A stretch of 64,000 bases of DNA from Mycobacterium sp. MBM. Lineage in GTDB: Bacteria; Actinomycetota; Actinomycetes; Mycobacteriales; Mycobacteriaceae. Positions 58,409 through 64,000 of the stretch are shown piece after piece (within the stretch, counting starts at the first letter, position 1; each line of letters starts with the position of its first letter). Location: NCBI GenBank assembly GCA_021648845.1, contig JAKJHY010000017.1, positions 46,558 through 110,557 of the forward strand. The letters run 5' to 3'. A model generated the notes under the pieces. That model was not told the DNA's origin and searched no databases. It saw nothing but the letters and a program-made list of their open reading frames with translations. Made by a program: the position numbers and the translations under genes.

Positions 58409-59290
58409 TCAGAACAGCGTCAACGCCTCGACGATCATGCGCTGTCCCTGGCGCTCGAACGGCTCGTCACCGACCTGGTGCGCCCAGACCGCGGTGCCGA
58501 TCGCCTCGTGCACTACGAGCATCCGCCACTGCGTGGGCGTGCGCGGATCGCCACCGTAGCCGGCGAAGAATGCGGCTTCGAGCTCAGGGTCGCGGCGCCA
58601 TTGCTGTGCCGCGAGCCGGCAGAAGTCGCTGGCGGCGGGGCGCCACGCGAAACGCCCGAAGTCGATCGCCTTGACCGATCCGTGCCCGATGAGCCAGTTC
58701 CGGGGTTGCCAGTCGCCGTGTGTGGGTACCACCGTCACAGGCGTGGGCACGTGCGCGCCGAGAAGTGTCCGCAGCCTGGTCGCGATGGCGCGCGGGATAT
58801 CGTGCGGCTTATCAAGCCAGGCAAGCGATTTCGATATCGCGTTGCGATTCCAGGTCGAATCGAGTCGCTGCGCCTGGCCGTGCAGCACCCGGGCCAGCCG
58901 TCCGGCCTGGACGTACGTGTCGGGGGCGCACTCGGCGGCGGACCCCTGCACCAGCGAGCCCTCCAGGTGGGCGAGGACCAGCAGTTTCGCCCGCCGGTCA
59001 TGGTGCAGCAGGCGGGACGCGGTGCCGCCGTGCGTCAGGCGGTCGGTGTAACCCTGGAAGGCCGCGATCTCCCGGTCGATGTGATGGTTCGTGGCCGTGC
59101 CGGCCTTGATCACCACGCGCCCACGATCGGAGTCTGCATCGAGCACGGTCGTGCCCGCCGACCCCCAGCTCATATCGGCCCGTAGGCGAAGCCCGGGCAG
59201 CCAGCTGCGCACCAGTGCGTCCTGTCGGTCGTCGAGGCGTCCGCGATGCCAGCAGTGCACACCCGACACGGTATACGGCCGTGTCCCCAT
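58409..59290 (-). CDS. Aminoglycoside-phosphotransferase-like kinase
   Basis: A 293-residue APH-fold protein: DADSDRGRVVIKAGTATNHH (lysine strand), LLVLAHLEGSLVQG (hinge), VVPTHGDWQPRNWLIGHGSV (catalytic loop) and KAIDFGRFAWRPAASDFCRL (metal site). Only distantly similar to the kinase at 38668. It may phosphorylate a metabolite rather than a drug. ATG 59290; it is divergent from furA with an 88-base gap. Confidence 0.88.
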   Translation of the reverse strand: MGTRPYTVSGVHCWHRGRLDDRQDALVRSWLPGLRLRADMSWGSAGTTVLDADSDRGRVVIKAGTATNHHIDREIAAFQGYTDRLTHGGTASRLLHHDRRAKLLVLAHLEGSLVQGSAAECAPDTYVQAGRLARVLHGQAQRLDSTWNRNAISKSLAWLDKPHDIPRAIATRLRTLLGAHVPTPVTVVPTHGDWQPRNWLIGHGSVKAIDFGRFAWRPAASDFCRLAAQQWRRDPELEAAFFAGYGGDPRTPTQWRMLVVHEAIGTAVWAHQVGDEPFERQGQRMIVEALTLF

Positions 59291-59378
59291 CAAGGTCGTG
59301 CATCCTGAGCGGCGATTGCGCCCAACGATTTTCGACAAATACTTGATACCTTCCAAAAGACGAGCCACACTCGAGAAG

Positions 59379-59810
59379 ATGGTTCACGCCTCGGAGAGCA
59401 CGACGATGCTGCGGGCGGCCGGACTGCGGGTCACCCGGCCGCGCCTGATCGTGATGGACGTTGTCGAGAACAACCCGCACGCCGATACCGAGACGATCTT
59501 CCACGCGGCACGGCGCCATCTTCCCGACATCTCCCGGCAGACGGTCTACGACGTCCTCAATGCGTTGACCGCCGTCGGGCTCGCCCGGCGCATCCAGCCC
59601 GCCGGGGCGACCGCCCGCTACGAGGCGCGGGTCGGCGACAACCACCACCACGTGGTGTGCCGGATATGCGGCACCATCGCCGATGTCGACTGTGCTGTCG
59701 GGGAAGCGCCCTGCCTGACTGCTTCCGATGACCTGGGTTTCGATATCGACGAGGCCGAGGTCATCTACTGGGGTGTGTGCCCCGATTGCGTGGCGGGGCG
59801 ATCCTCGTGA
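59379..59810 (+). CDS. furA: FurA, iron/peroxide-responsive repressor of katG
   Basis: A 143-residue Fur-family protein. The HTH is LRAAGLRVTRPRLIVMDVVE and ISRQTVYDVLNALTAVGLAR. The metal site HHHVVCRICGTIADVDC is followed by CPDC near the end. FurA represses itself and katG until oxidised. The AT-rich stretch at 59328-59357 upstream of ATG 59379 is the expected operator position. katG starts 69 bases after its stop. Confidence 0.95.
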   Translation: MVHASESTTMLRAAGLRVTRPRLIVMDVVENNPHADTETIFHAARRHLPDISRQTVYDVLNALTAVGLARRIQPAGATARYEARVGDNHHHVVCRICGTIADVDCAVGEAPCLTASDDLGFDIDEAEVIYWGVCPDCVAGRSS

Positions 59811-59879
59811 CCTTGCCGACCCGAACGTCGCAGTTCCCACCGATGTGCAGCCCACACGAAACCGACGAAAGGCGAGAAA

Positions 59880-62120
59880 TTGTCTGACACCTCTGATGCC
59901 CGGCCTCCGCATTCGGACACTCGGACCCACAGCAACAGTGAGTCCGAGAACCCGGCGATCGACTCACCCACGCCCAAAGCCCATGCGCCCCTGACCAACA
60001 AGGACTGGTGGCCCGAACAGGTCGATGTGTCGGTCCTGCATCGACAACCGGCCAAGGGCAATCCGCTGGGTGAGGATTTCAACTACAGCGAGGAGTTCAA
60101 GAAGCTCGACACCGAGGCGCTGCGCGCCGACATGCTGACGTTGATGACGTCATCGCAGGACTGGTGGCCCGCCGACTACGGGAGTTATGCCGGGCTGTTC
60201 ATCCGGATGAGCTGGCATGCCGCGGGTACCTACCGGATCCACGACGGTCGCGGTGGCGGCGGACAGGGCGCCCAACGCTTCGCCCCGCTCAACAGCTGGC
60301 CGGACAACGCCAACCTGGACAAGGCACGTCGGTTGCTGTGGCCGATCAAGCAGAAGTACGGCAACAAGCTGTCCTGGGCCGACCTGATCGTCTACGCGGG
60401 CAACGTGGCGCTGGAGTCCGCCGGCTTCGAGACCTTCGGCTTCGGCTTCGGTCGCGAGGACATCTGGGAGCCCGAGGAGGTGCTCTACGGCCAGGAGGAC
60501 ACCTGGTTGGGCACCGATAAGCGCTACGGTGGTACCAACGACGGCGACCGCAAGCTGGCCGAGCCGTTCGGCGCCACCACGATGGGCCTGATCTACGTCA
60601 ATCCCGAAGGCCCCGAAGGAAAACCGGATCCGCTGGCGGCCGCGCACGATATTCGTGAGACGTTCGGCCGGATGGCCATGAACGACGAGGAGACCGCGGC
60701 GCTGATCGTCGGTGGACACACCCTGGGCAAGACGCACGGCGCCAGCGCCGACGATGTGGGTCCCGAGCCCGAGGGCGCACCCATCGAACAGCAGGGTCTG
60801 GGCTGGAAGTGCCCGTTCGGCACCGGCAACGCCGGGGACACCATCACGAGCGGTCTGGAAGTGGTGTGGACGGGCACGCCGACGCAGTGGAGCAACGGGT
60901 ATCTGGAGATCCTGTACGGCAACGAATGGGAGTTGACCAAGAGCCCGGGCGGTGCCTGGCAGTTCGAGGCCAAGGATGCCCCGGCGACCATTCCGGATCC
61001 GTTCGGCGGGCCGCCGCGCAAGCCGACCATGCTGGTCACCGACGTCTCGATGCGTGTCGACCCGATCTACGGACAGATCACCCGGCGGTGGCTGGATCAT
61101 CCCGAGGAAATGAACGCCGCCTTCGCGAAGGCCTGGTACAAGCTGCTGCATCGCGATATGGGACCGGTGAGCCGATACCTGGGTCCGTGGGTTCCCGAGC
61201 CGCAACTGTGGCAGGACCCGGTTCCCGCGGTCGATCACCCGCTGGTGGACGAGGCCGATATCGCGACGTTGAAGGGCAAGGTGCTGGAGTCGGGCCTGTC
61301 GGTCCAACAACTGGTGAAGACCGCCTGGGCGTCGGCGTCGAGCTTCCGAGGCACCGACAAACGCGGCGGCGCCAACGGTGCGCGGCTGCGCTTGGAACCG
61401 CAGCGCAACTGGGAGGCCAACGAGCCCTCCGAACTGGACAAGGTGCTTCCGGTGCTGGAGAAGATCCAGCAGGACTTCAATGGATCCGCCGCCGGCGGCA
61501 AGAAGATCTCGTTGGCCGATCTGATCGTGCTGGCCGGTTCGGCCGCGATCGAGAAGGCGGCCAAGGATGGCGGCTACGAGGTCACCGTGCATTTCGTGCC
61601 GGGGCGCACCGACGCCACCCAGGAGAACACCGATGTGGAGTCCTTCGCGGTACTGGAGACGCAGGCCGACGGGTTCCGCAACTACGTGCGCCCGGGCGAG
61701 AAGGCGGCGTTGGAGCAGCTGCTTGTCGACAAGGCCTACTTCCTGGACCTGACGGCGCCGGAGATGACGGCGTTGGTGGGCGGTCTACGCGCCATCGGGG
61801 CCAACCACGGCGGGACCAAACACGGTGTGTTCACCGACCGGCCGGGCGCGCTGACCAACGACTTCTTCGTCAACCTGCTCGATATGGGCACGGTGTGGAA
61901 GGGTTCGGAGTCGGCCGAGAACGTCTACACCGGCTACGACCGCCACACCGGTGAGGTCAAATGGACCGCGACGGCCAACGACTTGGTCTTCGGTTCGAAC
62001 TCGGTCCTGCGTGCGGTGGCCGAGGTCTACGCACAGCACGACAACAAGGCAAAGTTCGTCGAGGACTTCGTCGCGGCCTGGGTCAAGGTCATGCACAACG
62101 ACCGTTTCGACCTGGACTGA
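59880..62120 (+). CDS. katG: Catalase-peroxidase KatG
   Basis: A 746-residue bifunctional catalase-peroxidase. The distal side is FIRMSWHAAGTYRIHDGRGG (Arg-Trp-His), the adduct Tyr is in LIYVNPEGPEG and the Met in DVSMRVDP, giving the Met-Tyr-Trp crosslink. The proximal His is in IVGGHTLGKTHGAS. The serine that corresponds to M. tuberculosis Ser315 is kept (ITSGLEVVW), so isoniazid activation is expected. The C-terminal duplicated domain is complete to the DRFDLD end. TTG start with AAGGCGAG ahead. In an operon with furA; a hairpin ends it. Confidence 0.97.
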   Translation: MSDTSDARPPHSDTRTHSNSESENPAIDSPTPKAHAPLTNKDWWPEQVDVSVLHRQPAKGNPLGEDFNYSEEFKKLDTEALRADMLTLMTSSQDWWPADYGSYAGLFIRMSWHAAGTYRIHDGRGGGGQGAQRFAPLNSWPDNANLDKARRLLWPIKQKYGNKLSWADLIVYAGNVALESAGFETFGFGFGREDIWEPEEVLYGQEDTWLGTDKRYGGTNDGDRKLAEPFGATTMGLIYVNPEGPEGKPDPLAAAHDIRETFGRMAMNDEETAALIVGGHTLGKTHGASADDVGPEPEGAPIEQQGLGWKCPFGTGNAGDTITSGLEVVWTGTPTQWSNGYLEILYGNEWELTKSPGGAWQFEAKDAPATIPDPFGGPPRKPTMLVTDVSMRVDPIYGQITRRWLDHPEEMNAAFAKAWYKLLHRDMGPVSRYLGPWVPEPQLWQDPVPAVDHPLVDEADIATLKGKVLESGLSVQQLVKTAWASASSFRGTDKRGGANGARLRLEPQRNWEANEPSELDKVLPVLEKIQQDFNGSAAGGKKISLADLIVLAGSAAIEKAAKDGGYEVTVHFVPGRTDATQENTDVESFAVLETQADGFRNYVRPGEKAALEQLLVDKAYFLDLTAPEMTALVGGLRAIGANHGGTKHGVFTDRPGALTNDFFVNLLDMGTVWKGSESAENVYTGYDRHTGEVKWTATANDLVFGSNSVLRAVAEVYAQHDNKAKFVEDFVAAWVKVMHNDRFDLD

Positions 62121-62134
62121 CCTGCTCTACAACA

Positions 62135-62172
62135 CCGGCAGGGGCGGGATCGGCTGATCCCGCCCCTGCCGG
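62135..62172. terminator. Bidirectional terminator after katG
   Basis: A perfect 17-base stem (left arm CCGGCAGGGGCGGGATC) with loop GGCT between convergent katG and the lipoprotein gene. Confidence 0.9.
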
Positions 62173-62191
62173 CGTCTGGGTAGGCCCGTGA

Positions 62192-62611
62192 CTACGGCGT
62201 GCCGACACACACCGATCCGACACACGCGCCGGCGCCGTCGGGGCCTGCACCCGCGCTCGCCCCCGGGACACCGGCAGTCGCACCACCGGGCCCTGCGCCG
62301 GCACCGGCCCCCGGGACACCGGCGGTGGCGCCGCCCGGCCCCGCGCCCGCGCCGGCACCGGGAACGCTTGCGGTGGCGCCGCCGGGTCCGGCCTCAGCAC
62401 CGGGTGCCGGTGCCGGCGCCGGTGAGCTGGGCGCGAGCGTGGTCGTCACCGCGCCCGTCGACGGGGTGGTGGTCATGGTCGACTCGGTGGTGGTGGAGGT
62501 TTCGGTCGAGGTTCCGCTGTCAGAACTGCAGGCAGTGAGCCCACCGGCCAGCACGGCGCCCGCCACGGCGGCCGCTAGGGGGAGACGACGGACGATCTGA
62601 ACAACGGTCAT
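62192..62611 (-). CDS. Repeat-containing lipoprotein
   Basis: A 139-residue lipoprotein. The lipobox is LAGGLTAC, followed by a Ser/Thr stretch (SSDSGTSTETSTTTESTMTT). A glycine/alanine region has three imperfect copies of a 16-residue unit (PGGATAGVPGAGAGAG) and a final two-cysteine end (GACVGSVCVGTP). The coding DNA at about 62240-62400 therefore has a 48-base tandem period. Function unknown; probably a surface spacer. It could vary in length between strains. Confidence 0.78.
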   Translation of the reverse strand: MTVVQIVRRLPLAAAVAGAVLAGGLTACSSDSGTSTETSTTTESTMTTTPSTGAVTTTLAPSSPAPAPAPGAEAGPGGATASVPGAGAGAGPGGATAGVPGAGAGAGPGGATAGVPGASAGAGPDGAGACVGSVCVGTP

Positions 62612-62744
62612 GGTGAGGCTCGATTCTGCTAGTAGGGCCGATGTGCAGTGCGGACACTGCCCTGCGAGATAGACCCACCTGTCTTACCCGGTTTCGCGGC
62701 GCGTTAAGCACCCTCGGGCCCGCACCGGCCTCCCTCGGCACGGG

Positions 62745-63902
62745 TCAGTAGATCTCCCGATACAGGTCGACGATCTCCTCGTGGGTGGGCACCCGTGGAT
62801 TGTTGGCCGGGGACCCGGAGGCCAGTGCCTGGGTCGCCATGGTTTCCAGTCGGGCCTCCCAGCTGGCGATATCGATGCCGTAGGACCTGGGTGTCGGGAC
62901 CGCCACATCGGTGCACAGTTGCGCCAACTCGGTGACCAGTGCTTCTGCGGCCGTGTCGTCGTCCACGGTGTCGTCGACGATCCGCATCGCTTTTGCGCAA
63001 TCTGCATACCTGTCAACCGCGGAGGAGATCGAGAACTTGGTGACCGCCGGGAGCAGCATGGCGTTCGACAGGCCGTGCGCGATGTGGAAGTGTCCACCGA
63101 TCGGTCGGCTCATCCCGTGCACCAACGCGACACTGGCATTGGAGAACGCCATGCCGGCCTGGGTCGAGGCCAACATCATCGCCTCACGCGCGTCGCGATC
63201 CGAACCGTCGAGGTAGGCGCGTCGCAGGTACTGCGAGATCGACCCCATCGCGGCGAGTGCCAGTGCATCGCTGAACGGGCCGGCCCGCCGGCTCACATAG
63301 GCCTCGATGGCGTGGGTGAGTGCATCCACCCCGGTGTCGGCGGTCAAGCGAGCCGGCATCGACATCGTCAGTTCGAAGTCGGCGATCACGGCGACCGGCA
63401 GGAAGGACAGTCCCGGGCACAGCATCTTCTCGTCGGTCACACCATCGGTGATGACCGTGAACTGGGTTGCCTCCGAACCGCTTCCGGATGTCGTGGGCAC
63501 GGCCACGATCGGCAGCGCCGGGCCTTCGTAACTGCTGGGCGCTTTGTACGACGCGATGTCTCCGCCGTTGGCCGACAACACTGCCAGTGCCTTGGCGGTG
63601 TCCATGGGACTGCCTCCGCCGAATCCGATGACGCCGTCCGCGGCGTGAGTCCGGATGAGTGCCAATCCGTCCTGGAGGGAGTCCACGGTGGGGTCGGGCA
63701 CGGTCTCGGAGAACACGATCGCTTCGACGTCGGCCGCCGACAGGATCTTGACGAGTCGCTCGGTCTGGCCCGTCTCGGTGAGGTATCGGTCGGTGACGAG
63801 CACCGGTCTGGCGATACCCAGTTGTGCGACCACGGATCCGAGCTGTTCGATCGAACCGGCACCGAATTTGGCGAAACGGGGTAGTGCGATAGTGGTGACC
63901 AC
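62745..63902 (-). CDS. Iron-containing alcohol dehydrogenase (group III)
   Basis: A 385-residue enzyme. Marks are KFGAGSIEQLGSVVAQLGIA, GFGGGSPMDTAKALAVLSAN, VPTTSGSGSEATQFTVITDG, DTGVDALTHAIEAYVSRRAG (Asp and His ligands) and HGMSRPIGGHFHIAHGLSNA (two more His). It oxidises or reduces alcohols/aldehydes with NAD(P). GTG 63902 has AAAGGA ahead. It lies 15 bases after a methylmalonate-semialdehyde-dehydrogenase-like gene, so both are one operon: alcohol to aldehyde to acyl-CoA. Confidence 0.92.
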   Translation of the reverse strand: MVTTIALPRFAKFGAGSIEQLGSVVAQLGIARPVLVTDRYLTETGQTERLVKILSAADVEAIVFSETVPDPTVDSLQDGLALIRTHAADGVIGFGGGSPMDTAKALAVLSANGGDIASYKAPSSYEGPALPIVAVPTTSGSGSEATQFTVITDGVTDEKMLCPGLSFLPVAVIADFELTMSMPARLTADTGVDALTHAIEAYVSRRAGPFSDALALAAMGSISQYLRRAYLDGSDRDAREAMMLASTQAGMAFSNASVALVHGMSRPIGGHFHIAHGLSNAMLLPAVTKFSISSAVDRYADCAKAMRIVDDTVDDDTAAEALVTELAQLCTDVAVPTPRSYGIDIASWEARLETMATQALASGSPANNPRVPTHEEIVDLYREIY

Positions 63903-63917
63903 TGGTTCTGTTGTCCT

Positions 63918-64000
63918 TTAACCGTTTTCGGGGAAGCCGAGGTTGATGCCGCCGTGGGAGGGGTCTAGCCAGCGGGTGGTGATGGCTTTTTGGCGGGTGA
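63918..64000 (-). CDS. Methylmalonate-semialdehyde dehydrogenase-like, C-terminal fragment
   Basis: The last 27 codons read from the right edge: TRQKAITTRW, LDPSHGGINL, GFPENG, then TAA at 63918-63920. This is the typical C-terminus of CoA-acylating methylmalonate-semialdehyde dehydrogenase (MmsA type). The gene continues outside the window. It is upstream of the iron ADH on the same strand with a 15-base gap. Confidence 0.75.
   Translation of the reverse strand, partial: TRQKAITTRWLDPSHGGINLGFPENG

Noticed and set aside
60150..61592. Long open frame (480 codons) on the minus strand inside katG
   Set aside because: It is antisense to a complete, clearly conserved katG; the composition (His/Arg/Gly rich) and lack of any domain fit GC-driven shadow coding.
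1..64000. tRNA, rRNA, CRISPR, IS elements or prophage
   Set aside because: No cloverleaf-like or GGTTCGAATCC-type segments, no regularly spaced repeats, no transposase or integrase proteins were seen.

Overview
The window looks like the chromosome of a fast-growing mycobacterium (Mycolicibacterium type). It is GC-rich throughout and carries several lineage marker genes. These are an MmpS/MmpL exporter with an Rv0455c-like secreted partner, an antigen-85-type mycolyltransferase, a WS/DGAT wax synthase, three cutinase-like serine esterases, a catalytically dead RipD-type NlpC/P60 protein, a furA-katG pair, F420-type LLM oxidoreductases, and two exact matches to the KstR operator TnnAACnnGTTnnA. 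I see no tRNA, rRNA, CRISPR array, IS element or prophage. This is core-like chromosome with one broken gene.

Layout. 0-9 kb: a FadR-type regulator with its own operator, an XRE regulator, then a steroid-related block. That block has a CYP125-family P450, a nitronate-monooxygenase-like flavoenzyme, a duplicated-domain protein coupled to a Bfd-type ferredoxin, a Rossmann dehydrogenase and a 3-alpha/20-beta-HSD-like SDR, with KstR boxes in two divergent promoters. 9-17 kb: cinA, a hydrolase/LLM/LLM operon, a divergent whiB-tetR pair around a large palindrome, AraC and an amidohydrolase. 17-25 kb: a GyrA-like/GNAT protein, cell-envelope genes (WS/DGAT, Ag85-like), yaaA and a FadR/MFS divergent pair. 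25-30 kb: a four-gene operon mmpS-mmpL-DUF732-DUF5078. 30-37 kb: acyltransferase, SGNH hydrolase, MOSC, phosphodiesterase, a MenC-like protein that has lost its catalytic residues, and a second P450.

37-49 kb: a frameshifted DUF222/HNH gene, tpx, ripD-like, a GXWXG/DUF4334 protein under a clear palindrome, a large LuxR-family ATPase, an acyl-CoA ligase, a DUF899/ArsR/SRPBCC cluster and a cold-shock gene. 49-56 kb: a ThrE-type exporter, a proline-rich secreted protein, and three cutinases interleaved with a small monooxygenase and a nitroreductase. 56-64 kb: a Crp paralogue, an FKBP lipoprotein, furA-katG, a repeat-containing lipoprotein, an iron-dependent alcohol dehydrogenase, and the 3' end of a methylmalonate-semialdehyde-dehydrogenase-like gene running off the right edge.

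The most promising points for follow-up are the MmpS/MmpL plus two-secreted-protein operon, the MenC-like pseudoenzyme coupled to a P450, the KstR-boxed ferredoxin/duplicated-domain pair, and several strong palindromes that pair naturally with neighbouring regulators. Family names come from recognising motifs by eye; no database search was run.
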